Of a stretch of 64,000 nucleotides of DNA, positions 1-11,892 are shown one piece after another (position 1 is the stretch's first letter; every line of letters starts with the position of its first letter). Made by a program: the position numbers and the translations under genes. The DNA is from Opisthocomus hoazin. Its lineage: Eukaryota > Chordata > Aves > Opisthocomiformes > Opisthocomidae. The notes beneath the pieces were generated by a model. It was not told the origin of the DNA, did no database searches, and worked only from the letters and a program-made list of their open reading frames with translations. Location of the stretch: positions 6,051,379-6,115,378 of the forward strand of contig NC_134439.1 of assembly GCF_030867145.1 (NCBI RefSeq), given 5' to 3'.

Positions 1-1092
1 TGGATCAGAGAGCTGAGCCTTCGCTGGCATCTGCCACGGGACCCTCTCCTCCCTCCCAAGACCCATGCCAACCCAGCAACACGGAGCCGCAGAGTCCGGG
101 GGGACACACGTGGCCTGAGCTCTGGCAGCCGAAGCCTAAAGTCAGAGGGAGACAAGATTGGGGCCAAAAAGCCCCTTTTATGTTCCGAGTTGGAGAAGAG
201 AGAGATGTGTAATTCTCCCCGCACAGCCAGCTGAGGAATGGGATTGTCACTGTGCGTGTGGGAGTCCCCTCACCACAACGGGGCCACAGGGACTGCCCTG
301 AGCGAGAAAGCCAGGGGCTGTGACAGGGGACCGTGCCGTGGGTGTCAAACCAGTGTCCCCAGGGCCTCTGGTGCCAGAGCCACAGCCCCCTGCACGCAGG
401 GACACAACCCCAAACGGCATCACCCCCCCAGCCCCGGGAAAACGAGCATTGGGGAAGAGGTGTTGGCAAAGGCGTTGGGGAAGAGGAGACAGGCAGACGG
501 GCGGGCACGAGGGGAACGAGAAGCGTCCAGCAGCAGCGAAGCCTAAAGCCACCCCAGGCAGGAGGATGCGATGTCTGGGAGGGACACCCTGACCCAGGGG
601 GGGACCCAAACGGCCCGGAGATGGGGACGCTCTGGGGAAGGAGCCCCAGCCCCAGAAGAAAGGCGCTGACAGGGACAAGCGTGGGAAGGGGCAGACCCCA
701 CGGACACCCTCCTCACGGGGCAGGCACCCACCGGGCCAGGGGACGAGCAGGACCCCAGGGTGCCCTGGAGGGAGAATCCAGGGCAGGACTCGGATTAGGG
801 CACGGATGCCAGGGGGAGGGAAGGCTGCGATGTGGGTGGGTGGGGGAAGCGGGTTTGGGGGTCAGAGCCCGATCCGGGGGGCGAGGGCCCTGCTCTGAGG
901 GGAGGGGCGGGAAAAGGCCCTGCCTGAGGGACAGCGGGGAGGGCCCGATCCGGGCAGGGGGGCGGGAGGGAGCTCGCTGAGGGGAAGGGCTCGCTGTGAG
1001 GGGGATGAGGGCCCGTCCCGAGGGGATGCGGAGGGCCCGGGGGGGGGCCCGCGGCTGAGGGGGCGGGAGGGCCCGCGGCGGCCCGCGCTCAC
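1..1092 (-). other. PIP4K2B: PIP4K2B intron 1 (partial)
   Basis: This GC-rich DNA lies downstream of the exon 1 donor and runs off the left edge. I see no exon of the kinase and no recognisable repeat in it. Several long open frames cross it on both strands, as expected from GC-rich sequence with few stop codons, and none resembles a known protein. Confidence 0.75.
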
Positions 1093-1269
1093 CGTGTGGT
1101 TGGCCCCCCACATGAGGACGCTGAGCAGCGGCTCCGAGGCCCGGAACAGCTTCACCTTCTGGCACACGAAGTGTTTCTTCTTGGTTTTGGTCTTGCTGGC
1201 GCTGAGGGCCGAGCCCAGCGCCGCCCCGACGCCTCCCGCCGACGAGCCCCCCGCGCAGTTCGAGGCCAT
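1093..1269 (-). CDS. PIP4K2B: PIP4K2B coding exon 1
   Basis: This is the N-terminal exon of phosphatidylinositol-5-phosphate 4-kinase type 2 beta, which converts PI5P to PI(4,5)P2 in the cytosol and nucleus. The 59 residues start MASNCAGG and contain [20 protein letters not shown] followed by a stretch ending MWGANHT. Apart from a Gly/Ala-rich insertion near the start, this is close to the human PIP4K2B N-terminus as I remember it; the paralogues 2A and 2C differ there. The start is ATG at 1269-1267. The exon ends at a clean donor (GTGAGC at 1092-1087) in phase 0. The kinase domain lies outside the window to the left. Known of the family: it forms dimers, and the beta isoform has been reported as a GTP sensor. 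Only exon 1 is present, so nothing can be said about the integrity of the rest of the gene. Confidence 0.93.
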
Positions 1270-1880
1270 GGCGGACCCGGACCGGCAGCGGCACCGGGAG
1301 CCGGACCGAACCCCCTCCCCCGGGCTCCCCCCTACCAGCGCCTCCGCATGGTTCCGCCCGGCCCGGCACACGCCCCCCGCCCGCAGTGGTACCGCCCGCC
1401 CCTGTCAGCCCGTTGGTCCGGCCCGGCCCGTTAGCTTCCCCCTCGCCGCCCCCCTCCTCCGCCGCCGAGGTGGTTCCGTCCCCGCCTCCCCCACCCCGCC
1501 CCCGCGGTGGTTCGCTCCCGCCCCGGCCGGCCGAGCCCGCTCCGGCCCCGCTCTGAGGAGGCGCCAAGATGGCGGAGGGCTGAGGGGGTGGGGAGCGGGA
1601 GGCACCATGTCCTCGCCGAGGAGGGGGAAGCCCCGGGTGCTCGGGAGCGGGAGAGCAGCGCTGGCCACTGGCTCGCTCCGCCTCAACACGCGGCAGGAAC
1701 GGGGAGAAGCGCAGTCGGCTGGGGCCGAGAAAGGGAACAGGGAAAGGGCCGGACGGAGGAAGAGGGAGAGGGCAAAGAGAGCGTCCTTCCCTCCTCCTCT
1801 TCCCGGGGATAGTCTCGCCCAGTTGGCGTGAGGTATCCGCCCACGCCCCGCCTCGTTCTGAAGGGGCCAATAAGCAGCGA
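1270..1880 (-). promoter_or_regulatory. PIP4K2B CpG-island promoter and 5' UTR
   Basis: This is a very GC- and CpG-rich stretch directly upstream of the PIP4K2B start codon. A YY1-type motif (CAAGATGGCGG on the plus strand) lies near 1565-1575, a position and type common at CpG-island transcription starts. A CCAAT motif is present near 1865. No TATA box is evident. A transcription start around 1.5-1.6 kb is inferred, not observed. Confidence 0.6.
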
Positions 1881-1889
1881 GGCACCTGG

Positions 1890-2848
1890 AATTATGAATG
1901 GACTGCTACGCCCGTCCCGGGCCGCCGTGTAAAGGGCGCGGAGCGGGGCCGGGGCAGCCGGGACCCCCCCCAGGGGCTGCGGGCCCGGCGGGCCGGGGCG
2001 AGTCCCTGCCGGGACAAACCCGGGAAGGGGCTGCTACGGCCCGCGCCAGCCCTCCCCGGGACAGCCAGGCGTGCCCCCGCCCCCCCCCCCCCCCCCCCCG
2101 AACCACAAAGAACGCTTAAAAACAACAGTCAAGGGTCTTCCTTTTTTTTTTTTTAAAAAAAAGCAAGCTCTCAACCGCTGTACATATACACATCACTTAC
2201 ATTACAAAACCCCAGCGAAACACCTGCCGTACCAGCTGCGCTCTGCTCATTTCCTTTCCTTTCCCAGGGGCCAAACGCTGCCGAAGTCTGAGAGCAACCA
2301 AAGATGGGCTGCTGGTGTTGCAGACTGGTCTGCCATCACCCCTGAAACAGGGATGGCATCGAGCAGAGGGCTCTGTCTGCCGCTCGCGCGGCTTTATCGG
2401 GTTCCACGAAACTAACTCACATGTGAATTTGTTCTGCTCCAGTTCTTCAGCACTAACAAAAATAGGTCTCTTGCTCTGTCGTATAATACAAAGGGCTTGC
2501 GCAATCTGCCCAGTGTGGGAAGCAGTTACCACCTGGTATAACTTGGTAATAACAATATATAAAAGTGATACCCGTCAATGCGGAGAGAGAAGGAAAAAAT
2601 CTGGCAATACACTAAAAATAGAATACAAAGGCCCACAAGTTCTCCAGCAAAGGTTTGCTTGCAAGGTCATACTCATTGCAAACGTATTCACGACGCCAGC
2701 AGTCCTGAACGTGCTGCGGGCTGCAGCACAGGAACCCAGGAGACGGAAACTGTTCCTGTGGAGAGCAGGGAGTCTGCGCTGGAGGCCTCTCACCTTTGGG
2801 AACCAGTGTCCGTTTAACTGCTGCACAGGAGGAGAGGAAGAACAAGTT
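1890..2848 (-). other. CWC25 3' UTR / intergenic DNA before the PIP4K2B promoter
   Basis: This DNA lies between the CWC25 stop codon and the next downstream gene. The 3' UTR must be here, but I could not find an unambiguous AATAAA on the minus strand, so the cleavage site is not placed. It contains a T/A run near 2142-2162 and a 20-C run at 2080-2099. Confidence 0.5.
2080..2099. repeat. (C)20 homopolymer tract
   Basis: This is an uninterrupted run of 20 C in a C-rich context between CWC25 and PIP4K2B. The minus (transcribed) strand is a 20-G run, which is able to form a G-quadruplex. It is a likely sequencing and length-polymorphism hotspot. Confidence 0.85.
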
Positions 2849-5800
2849 TCATCTCTGCATGAAGTTCTTTTCCAAGGCAGCGGGAGTCCTCTGCAGGGAG
2901 TGGATATTGCGTTTCACCCGATCTTCTAGGGTGGAAGTAGAAGCACTCTCTAGTTTTAAGCGACTGCAGAAAATTGAACCAAAGAAAGAAATCAGAATCT
3001 CTTCCTAAACATTACACCTTTTCTAGCAAGATTCACCACCCCCAAGTCACCTACCTACATTAATCTAGCATAGAAAACAGCACATTATTTCCTTTTAAAG
3101 CCTGCACTGAAAGAACGGAATACTTTTTACATTGGCTTGTAACAGATTCAAGGCCTAATTTAAGGCTTAGAAATATATTTTCAGTAGCTCCTCCACCTTC
3201 CAAATATAACTAACTGTTAATTACAAATGCATCCGCCACAGGGGACTTGGTTGCTTTCTGTGAAGCAAACGAGGGAAAAGCAACGTGTTCCTGAGCCGAG
3301 GGCAGCGATCCTCTGGGAGCCCAAACGCCAGAGCTCACGCTGTAAATGACTACGTCAGCTACAGGAGACAGCAGCGATCCTTGTGACCGCTCGCGTTCTT
3401 CTACTGCTTCAGATCCCACTGCTGTGCCTTCCTGAGTGACCTCCTCGTGCCCATCTCCCTCTCCAAACAACGTGCCAATGAACACGAAGTTTGTCAGCCC
3501 AACCAGTTGGTTCTGCACAGGGAAACACTAAAGCCTCTCTCCACAAGAGATTTTGCTTGTGGAGAAAATCTGTTGTGATTTTAAGCCACCTTTATGCAAT
3601 CCCAGCTCTGGGCAGCTTGAGGAATGAAGTATACGTTCTCCTCCAATGAATTTATAGAAACTGGAGAATACTACACTGCAAGAAACTCCAAAATACTTAA
3701 CACTGCCATAGGATCTTTCTCAGACTTTCTGGAAAGCCTCGTGCTGCTCCAACTTCCTTTGCCTGCCATGTGCACAAGGGACTGTAAGTTACTACCTCTG
3801 TTTAGAAATGGTCTTATTTCTTGTCGAGAACAGGCTTCAGTCCCACAAGCTCTTGGCACACAGACTGCCACTGGACTTGCAGGCCTAAAACTGCTGCAAG
3901 CTCCTAAAAAGAGACCTTTTAAATATATTAACGTAAAACACTACTAGGCCTTTCTACAGGATGGCAAAAAATAAGTAACTGATTACTGGTTTCCGAGCCC
4001 GACTACGAAAGCCATCACAGAAATAGCTATCTTTTGGGTTAAGAAGCAAATCTGGGAGCCGTAGATGTCCCTAGTTCCACTGCACAACACAGCAGAGATG
4101 GACCTTATACCATAATCTGAAACATCTCAAGCATCGAGGCCATCACTCCACTCCTCAGAAGCTGTGGCCTGTATTTCCCCTGCATGAAAACGCAGATAAT
4201 AAAAGACGCTCACTTGAAGAACTTCCCATCTCGGGGGTTGAGTTTCTCCAGTTCTCGCTCCAGTTCCTCCTCCTTTCGGTGTTTCCTGAGGTTGTTTGCT
4301 CTCTCCTCTTCCCGCCACTTGGCATTTTCCATCATCTCCTGGCGTTTACGCTCTAGTTCCTCTGGAGAGATTTTTCTGTTCGTGTAGAAAACACCACTGC
4401 TGTGAATCAATAGCATGCTGGGCCCCACCCCCCTCTTGCTTTCCATTCTTTGAGATGATTTACAATCCCCAAAATTAGGGGTGTTTAACATCGTTTTTTC
4501 TTTGGTAGCCAATCAGCAAAGCTTGTAAGTACACATCTAAATGTTCTGCTTTCCTACACCCCCAGGAAGAGCCTGTTTTCTCCCTCTTTTCAGCCTTCTT
4601 GGTTTTAACTGAGTGGTAAGTGTCAAGGTCACATTTTCCTGATGACAGCGAAATAAAATGCTTCTAATTAACAGTCCGTGGGACAAAGACTGACTTCACA
4701 TTACGGCCTTGCACAGTGATGCGAGACACATGGCGAACCCGCAACCACACGAGTTGGTTTAGGAAGCCGTCCAAGGTGTTAACTAATCATCAAGCTCCAG
4801 AGCACCAAACTGAGCACTTTAGGACTGCCTGCCCGACTTTCCGGTCATCTGATCCAATACATTGTAGTTAACAGAATAAAATTTGATTCACAGATTACAT
4901 CTGGCCGTTCCAGAATCACCAGGGTAACTTCCATCCAAAAGCACAGGCACAAAATCTTCCTCACCTTGTGTAGCCCGGAGCATGCTGTCGTCGATAGCTC
5001 TTTTTAGGGGAAGGGCTTCTAGCTCTCCCTTTCTCCTCCTTGCTGTGTCTGTAACAAACAAATACCCCTGTTAGGACAAATGCACATACATTATCACACC
5101 TCTAAACTTTCCCTGGATTCTTCTGTACACATTCTGAAACCAAGATGCCTCCTGTAACTGCAGGACTGTTACCTGTCCACTTCAAAAAACAATCCTAATG
5201 ATTCTTAATAACCTCTAAATATTCACAGATTTTTACTCAGTTTTAATTATTTCATCAGCAAGCAATAAATGGTTGGTAACTGATTTTATCAGCATTTAAT
5301 AAAGACAATTCAAGAATTATAAACACCTTTTAAAGAGAATTGGTAGCCCAAATAAAGCAGAGTCACAAGCAGTACCTAAAGGGTGGGCCTAGCAGGTGGG
5401 TGTCCCGAATGAAGAGTGCAACTGCGGACAGCATGTCCCCTCCAAGAGCTACCCTGTGCGCTTCTGCACTCTTGCACAGCTCCCACCTTTTCACCCACAG
5501 CTGAGCAATAACGTGGCCAGAACACTGAAGTGGTAGAGGAGACTGAATAAGAGGGATTTTGATTTGAGACCTCCCCCACCAGCAGCCCTAGGTTTACATT
5601 ATCCAGGTTAGCCACACTCACTGTTTACTGTGTCTAGAAGGAGATCTTGACCCCCTGCATCCAGACTGTTCCGAATTCCTCTTGCTAGGGCGTCTCTGAG
5701 GAGAGCAGGACTGGCTCCTGGACCTGGAGCGATCCCGGTGCTTGTGGGGGGCTCTGTCCTGGCCGGCAGCTGGAGAGCTCCGAGACCTGTGGCTCTGGTC

Positions 5801-8800
5801 AGCGTCTCTAACCTGGAATCCAAAAGCGTATTTCAGGAGAGATGTCTTGTAAGAGCACAGCAACAACGTAAGGCCACAGAGGAGACCTCAGACTAGGATA
5901 AGTGCAGGAAGGAATGTACATTGTCATTTGCGTTTACTTATTTCCTAGGTTCTTATTAATGCCTGCGATTAAAAACATAATTTCTGTGTGATGTTCAGTA
6001 AACTAAACTGCCAAGACAGTCAAGCAGTGTTTGAACAGATGAGTGACTCTGCAAAGAGAAACTAAATAAAGCTTAACTGGAACTCAGAGCAGACAAAAGT
6101 CCTACCAGGATCTGAACAACTTTAGTTTCAAGGCTTAGATGGCTCCAAATTGAATCTGAACTTCATCATATCATGTCCCCCTCATAACCCTCTTCTAGCT
6201 GGTGAAGTAGTCTTGCAGCAAACAGCCAAAACTCTTGCTCTTCCCTAACTCGGGGCGCTTGCTACTGAACGAGCTGCGCAAAACGCAGGTACTTACCTGT
6301 AAGCCATATCCTGGGACTCTGGAAGAAGCCGGTTTCCAGGAATAACTGTTCACCCTCTTCTGAGACCTAAAGAGAAAACAGAGTAGTACTTTTAAGGATG
6401 AGATTCAAGAATATTTTTTAACATTAAAATGTCATAAAAATAATTTAATGATGCAAAAACCAATACATTAACAATACAGAAATGTTTAGGCCAATTAAGA
6501 GCATTAATTAGAAAGATAAGACTCAAAGAGAAGATTTGAAGGACAGGAACACCAGATAACTTCATGAGGAAATGAGGTATTTTCACTATAATACCTCAAG
6601 ACATACTTATTTTTGCTTTGCTCCTCATCACTGCTGTCACTTTCACTGCTAGAACTTCGACGTCGATGTTTCTTATGCTTCTTCTTCTTCTCTTTCTTCT
6701 TTTTTTTCTCTTTTTTATCTAAACTGTTTTGCAGCTATAAAGCAAGACACCATTTCATTAGTTATGCTTACTGTCTCTACCCTTGGGCCGTCAGTATCAC
6801 GAGGCAAAATAACAGAGTTCTCAGTGGAAAGGCTCCTGGAACAAAACCTAAACCATTTAACAAGGTCCTCTCTCAAAACTAAAGAGCTTAATGGAGCCTT
6901 CCCAAGTGTCCGTTTGGCACCAGCACATGTCAAATCCTATGTCTGCAATCACTCTGCAGTACTAAATCAACAATTAATTACTAGCTAAATAAAAGCACAC
7001 CAGAAGAGCAAGAAGAGTAAAATAACACTGAATTTGAAAGGAAAATAAATTAATTTCTGTTGAGAGACTGATAAGGAGCCTTGTTCTGTTTTATCAGGAT
7101 TACAGAAAGCTGAATTTATTCTGTTTTTCTGTGAAAGAGTCGGGGAGTGGAACTCAGCTCCTTCCTCTAAACAATACTGATTTTGACCTATGATCCTCTC
7201 CTTGGTTCAGGGTATTCTGTGCTTTGAGTCTGTAAAGGAGTACTGAGATACACCTACCAATTCTTTTATTTTCTTCATTTTAACAGGATTATTCAAAACT
7301 TCTCTCTTCTTTTCCTCCTCCCTCTTCCTAAAGCAGAAAAAAAAAAAAATTATATTTTCAAACAACTGAAAATATCCTATTTTCATGAAAGATACCAATC
7401 AAGTGCAAGCTCAAAAAACCCATAAAGCAGGAAACCAGGCAAGTTTTGTACATTCAGCAAAACAGATCCAGCTAAGGAGGAGCCTGTCCTTTCCTTCTCC
7501 ACTTAAGAGTGCAACTAGCAGGGTAAACAAAAATTTGTTCTGTTACCATCAATCTGCTGGCAGTGCTAAGAAATGCCTGAACTCTCAGAGCAGACCAGAT
7601 GTATTCACCTACGCATGAAAAGGTGAGCTAAGCTGGCAGAAATGAATCAATGCGGAGTAACAATCTTTGCCTTTACACCTATTTACCAACTTACAGCTTG
7701 ATGACCTACACGGCGATCATCAGCTCGTTCAGATCACAAAATCTTAGATTTGAAATCCAGCCAGCAAAATGACCCAAAAGCAGCAAACTGACTCAAACAC
7801 GTTATTTGATGTCATGCTGCTGTGTCCAGAACACACAACCAGCATGCTACTAGTCAGGCAAGCGGCTGGTGACCTCTCCGCGGCCAGGACTGCCACCTGC
7901 AGCCCAGAGCTCCCAAGCGGGCAGACACAGCTTTGAAGAACGGACGCAACAGCAGTCTTTACAAAGATAAATAAGACAGCTCTTAATGAGTTGCTAATAC
8001 TGATGCTTTGCTTCATCTACTACAGCTTTCAGCTCCACCTTTAGTACCTTATCATGAAAAGTGGATCCTCCCGGATTTTGTTTGCCATATCTAGGACAGA
8101 ATTGGCCCCTGTCTTGGCAAAAATGGAGCCTGGGAGAAGTCCTGTCTCACTGGAGCAGCCAGCATCCTTGTCCTCTGTCTTCTCAAAGACGTATTTGTCC
8201 ACAGGGCGCCCCATAAGATATTCCTCTCTGTTCACCATGCCTCCAGGGCCCTGGTACATCCACTCCAACTTCTCTTCCCTTTTCCTGTTGCAAACAAGAC
8301 CATCTTATTTACCTTCTCATAGATCTAAAGTCAGATTTTAAGACACTGGCTTATGAAGGGGAGCAAAAATGCTTTAGCATCAGAAACATTAAATGGAGGG
8401 CCCTCTCAGCGGCACCGGGAGCACCTGCACCACGTCACCAGGCAGCGCTCGCCCCAGGGAAGGGCCGGGCTGGTACTCAGGGGTCTGGAGGCCACCGGCA
8501 GCACCTAACCTGACGGTGCCCATGTCCTCAGCGTATCGCTGCATCTCCTCGCGCGCTCGCTCCTCCTGCAGCTCCCGCTGCAGCTCCTCGATCTTCTTCC
8601 GCTCGGCCTCATGCTTCTGCTCGGCTTTCCACACCTTCTCCACATTGCGCAGGGTCTGGGGGTGCCAGCTCTTCTTCAGGTTCTGCGGGAGGGAGCGCAC
8701 CGGAACGGCACCGTGACAAAGGGCCGCGGGAAGGGCCCGCTCCGAGACGCGGTCGCCCGCAACCCCTCCCCACACCAGGTCCGCACAACGCCACGCGCTC

Positions 8801-9000
8801 CTTCACACCCCGTCGGCACCCTCGGCCCCGCTCTCAGCGCCGGGCACGGCCGCGGGCCCGCCCCACCCGCGCCGCCCGGGCCCGCTGCCCGTCCGCCACC
8901 CAGCCCCGGCCCGGCCACCACCCGGGGCCCCGCCGCAGGCTCCCGGCCCCGCTCCCCCGCCCCGGGCAGGGCCGCTCCTCACCAGGTCGCCTCCCCCCAT
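2849..9000 (-). CDS. CWC25: CWC25 spliceosome-associated protein, complete, ten exons
   Basis: CWC25 (CCDC49) is a step-one splicing factor. In yeast it joins the activated spliceosome after Prp2 and promotes branching together with Yju2. Coding exons on the minus strand are 8983-9000, 8510-8682, 8048-8284, 7258-7327, 6607-6734, 6297-6366, 5622-5812, 4965-5048, 4214-4375 and 2849-2963. All have GT-AG junctions and compatible phases. They total 1248 nt and encode 415 residues (human about 425). The start reads MGGGDL. Residues about 7-60 are the charged coiled-coil Cir_N-type region (KKSWHPQTLRNVEKVW). Residues about 64-166 contain WMYQGPGGMVNREEYLMGRP and SSETGLLPGSIFA. Residues 167-207 are a Lys-rich run followed by Ser/Asp/Glu, and about 233-296 are Arg/Ser-rich (RDRSRSRSQS). 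The C-terminus has ERKRQEMMENAKWREEERA and ends KNFMQR. No frame break is seen. The acceptor of exon 8 has a second AG six bases further in, which would give a two-residue variant. A 5' fragment of this gene is duplicated at 15.0-15.6 kb. Confidence 0.96.
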
Positions 9001-9260
9001 GGCGCCGCCACCGCTGCCCCGCGGCTACCAGGCCTACGGTGCCGTCATTAACGCGTGACGCGACGCGCAGAACCCCCGCGCCGGCGCCCAGCGGCGCTGC
9101 TCACAGACGTCACTTCCGGCGCGGCGCCGAGGACAGCCGGCAGGAAGGCGGCCGAGCGGAGCCGGGAGCCTGCCGAGTCCTCCGGGGCCTTCGGTAGGGA
9201 AAAAGGCAAAACAACCCAAAACAAACTACAAAAAAGAAGAAAAAACAGGATGTAAACCAC
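9001..9260 (-). promoter_or_regulatory. CWC25 promoter with ETS/CRE composite site
   Basis: This CpG-rich region lies upstream of the CWC25 start codon. The plus-strand string GACGTCACTTCCGG at 9106-9119 joins a CRE/ATF core (TGACGTC on the minus strand) to an ETS site (CCGGAAGT), a usual arrangement at housekeeping promoters. The same 14 bases survive at 15293-15306 in the duplicated copy. No TATA box is seen. A divergent transcript is possible but unproven. Confidence 0.6.
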
Positions 9261-9514
9261 CAGCGTGAGCTCCGCGGGTGAAGGCGGAGGTGGAGGTTGA
9301 GCGGCGCGGAGCGCCCGGGGCTCCCCTGTGCCGGCCGCTGCTGTGCCCCGAGGGCCGCCGGGACCGTGAGGACACGGCCCGGTGCAGCCGTGAGCGGGCC
9401 CGCGGGGCGGCTTCCTCCCCACATCAGCCGCCGGTGCCCCGACTTGAGTTTGATTTGCGACCCTAATCCAGTGTCCCTGAACGAAAGCTCTCCAGTTGCG
9501 TTGCCTGTGGTGAC

Positions 9515-9585
9515 GGGCTGGGGCAGGCTCGAACCAGCGATCTTCCAGCTCCCAGCCCGGCGCGTTGCCCCTGCGCCACCTCCGA
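9515..9585 (-). pseudogene. tRNA-like cassette, minus strand, copy 1
   Basis: The minus strand has an A-box-like GGTGGCGCAGGGG with a perfect four-pair D stem (GCGC/GCGC), and a B-box-like GGTTCGAGCC at the expected spacing. The acceptor stem pairs poorly and the T stem has mismatches, so this is a tRNA-derived relic or pol III cassette rather than a clear functional tRNA. I do not assign an anticodon. The matching cassette in copy 2 is at 16724-16794. Confidence 0.4.
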
Positions 9586-9624
9586 CCGCCCAACGACCCC
9601 CCCCCCCCCGCGGGGGCCCTCGCC

Positions 9625-9697
9625 GGGAGCGCGGCTCAGGGGTAGAGCTTCCGCCTGCGGGCCCAGAGGTTGATAGTTCGAGCCCCGGGGACCTCGA
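9625..9697 (+). pseudogene. tRNA-like cassette, plus strand, copy 1
   Basis: The plus strand reads GGCTCAGGGGTAGAGC, a near-consensus tRNA D-arm/A box with a GCTC/GAGC stem. AGTTCGAGCC follows about 30 bases later at 9675-9684 as a B box. The anticodon stem and acceptor do not pair convincingly. It lies 40 bases from an oppositely oriented cassette, and the pair is preserved in copy 2. Confidence 0.4.
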
Positions 9698-10074
9698 CAG
9701 CCACAGCCCAGCCCGCAGCTCGCACTCACCAAAGCAGCCACGGGCTCCTTTATACATCACTGCCCCGCAAACAGCTCAGCAGAGCGCCCCGCTTCGACAA
9801 AGACGGAGATACACATTGCTCACTGGTTAAATGAATGGCAATTACTCAATTACTCAGACAGGAAAAACGAGACCAGCAGCACCTCTGCGGAGCCAGCTAA
9901 ATTGTGTCTGCGTGCACCATTCAGCAGAAGAGAGGGAGAAATGTCAAAGTCCCATTTCATGCTTGGCAGAAGATCACAAAGTGATTTCCAAAACCTCGCA
10001 GGGGTAAGAAAGTCTGTCCATAAGTCTGTCTGTGAGCAGATTTGGAAAGAAAAAGAGTGAAAAAGGAACTAAAG

Positions 10075-10146
10075 AGGGGGCACCTGGAGTTGAACCAGGG
10101 ACCTCTTGATCTGCAGTCAAATGCTCTACCACTGAGCTATACCCCC
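10075..10146 (-). tRNA. tRNA-Cys(GCA) 1
   Basis: This is a 72-nt minus-strand tRNA gene starting GGGGGTATAGCTCAGTGG. It has a canonical D arm, anticodon GCA in the loop of TTGACTGCAGATCAA, T arm CCTGGTTCAACTCCAGG, acceptor end TGCCCCC and discriminator U. The sequence matches vertebrate tRNA-Cys. A run of five T follows about 12 nt downstream as a pol III terminator. It is first in an array of near-identical genes spaced about 400-500 bp apart. Confidence 0.96.
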
Positions 10147-10478
10147 TTGGCACAGCACCTTCACCAGGAGATTTGAAAAACATTTCTCTGAGACACAAGT
10201 TGTGATGTCTAGGGTTGACGTGCTTTTGCTTGACAGCCCCCTGTGCACCATGATGTGCTGGCCAAAGGGTGCACAGAGAATTACATACAATAAATTATGA
10301 TAAAGACTATTACTAGAGAGAATTAAGAACAGAGAAAAGTACACACAAGCTCACAGACAGCACAACTCCCGCGCCTTCCCTGTACACACGGGCTCATAAA
10401 CCAACCTTCAGTGTACAGCATGAGCTCTCTCCTTCTCTGATGAATTCTGCCAAAAGGAAGGCTGGAGGAGAAGAAAAG

Positions 10479-10550
10479 AGGGGGCACCTGGAGTTGAACC
10501 AGGGACCTCTTGATCTGCAGTCAAATGCTCTGCCACTGAGCTATACCCCC
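10479..10550 (-). tRNA. tRNA-Cys(GCA) 2
   Basis: This has the same 72-nt body as gene 1 except for one D-loop change (GGTAGAGC becomes GGCAGAGC), which does not affect a stem. A TTTT terminator starts within three bases of the 3' end on the minus strand. Confidence 0.92.
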
Positions 10551-10971
10551 TGCCTTAGCACTCACACAGAGCCCACAGAAATCTCATCAAGCTCAGTTTT
10601 TTGTGTCTGGTTGTTTGATTGCTCTATATGACAGCACCGTCTTTGGCATACAAACATACAAGGAAAATTGTGCACAGAAAGTTACTACACACAGTCTGCA
10701 GACAAATACAGACAGGCTCTGATTGCACACGCAAATGAGATCCCCAGCAGTTTCCTCCACGAGGAAAACAACTCTGGCTGGGGCCAAGCAACGAACAGGA
10801 GGTCTCTGCTTTGTCACTCACACGGAGACTGATTCTGACAGCCAGCGCTGAGTGCTCAGGACCTTGTACGCTGAAGTCCAGAGACCTGCCTTCCGTGCAC
10901 AGCACGAGCACAAGGGATGGAAGAGTGAGGAATGCTCCTCGTGCCTTTTCCTGGAAAAAAGGACAAGGCAA

Positions 10972-11043
10972 AGGGGGCACCTGGAGTTGAACCAGGGACC
11001 TCTTGATCTGCAGTCAAATGCTCTACCACTGAGCTATACCGCC
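10972..11043 (-). tRNA. tRNA-Cys(GCA) 3, acceptor-stem variant
   Basis: The body is identical to gene 1, but the 5' end reads GGCGGTA instead of GGGGGTA. That leaves a C-C mismatch at pair 3:70 of the acceptor stem. It may be weakly functional or decaying. The terminator is a run of six T about 17 nt downstream. Confidence 0.82.
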
Positions 11044-11399
11044 TTGGCATAACACCTTCACCAGGAGATTTGAAAAACATTTCTCTGAGACACAAGTTGT
11101 GATGTCTACAGGTGAGTTGCTTTTGCTTGACAGCCCCCTGTGCACCACAACGTGCCAACCAAAGGGTGCACAGAGAGTTACATGCAATAAATTATGATAA
11201 GGACTATTACTAGAGAGAATTAAGAACAGAGAAAAGTACACACAAGCTCACAGACGGCACAACCCCCGCGCCTTCCCTGTACACAGGGGCTCAGAAACCA
11301 ACCTTCAGGGCACAGCACGCGCTCCTGAGGCCCAGCACAAGCTCTCCGTCTCCTTCTCTAATGAATTCTGCCAAAAGGAAGGCTGGAGGAGAAGAAAAG

Positions 11400-11471
11400 A
11401 GGGGGCACCTGGAGTTGAACCAGGGACCTCTTGATCTGCAGTCAAATGCTCTGCCACTGAGCTATACCCCC
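11400..11471 (-). tRNA. tRNA-Cys(GCA) 4
   Basis: This has the same sequence as gene 2, including the D-loop C, and a TTTT terminator directly downstream. The flanks on both sides match those of gene 2, which shows that a two-gene unit was duplicated within copy 1. Confidence 0.92.
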
Positions 11472-11892
11472 TGCCTTAGCACTCACACAGAGCCCACAGA
11501 AATCTCATCAAGCTCAGTTTTTTGTGTCTGGTTGTTCGATTGCTCTATATGACAGCACCGTCTTTGGCATACAAATATACAAGGAAAATTGTGCACAGAA
11601 AGTTACTACACACAGTCTGCAGACAAATACAGACAGGCTCTGATTGCACACGCAAATGAGATCCCCAGCAGTTTCCTCCACGAGGAAAACAACTCTGGCT
11701 GGGGCCAAGCAACGAACAGGAGGTCTCTGCTTTGTCACTCACACGGAGACTGATTCTGACAGCCAGCGCTGAGTGCTCAGGACCTTGTACGCTGAAGTTC
11801 AGAGACCTGCCTTCCGTGCACAGCACGAGCACAGAGGATGGAAGAGTGAGGAATGCTCCTCGTGCCTTTTCCTGGAAAAAAGGACAAGGCAA

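Noticed and set aside
1094-1831. Plus-strand 245-codon frame opposite PIP4K2B exon 1
   Set aside because: It is antisense to a real exon and to a CpG island, has no similarity to known proteins and no splice evidence.
713-1885. 390-codon minus-strand frame across the PIP4K2B promoter and exon 1
   Set aside because: It overlaps exon 1 in a different frame and consists of Pro/Arg/Gly-rich CpG-island translation. The kinase exon has a recognisable protein and a splice donor.
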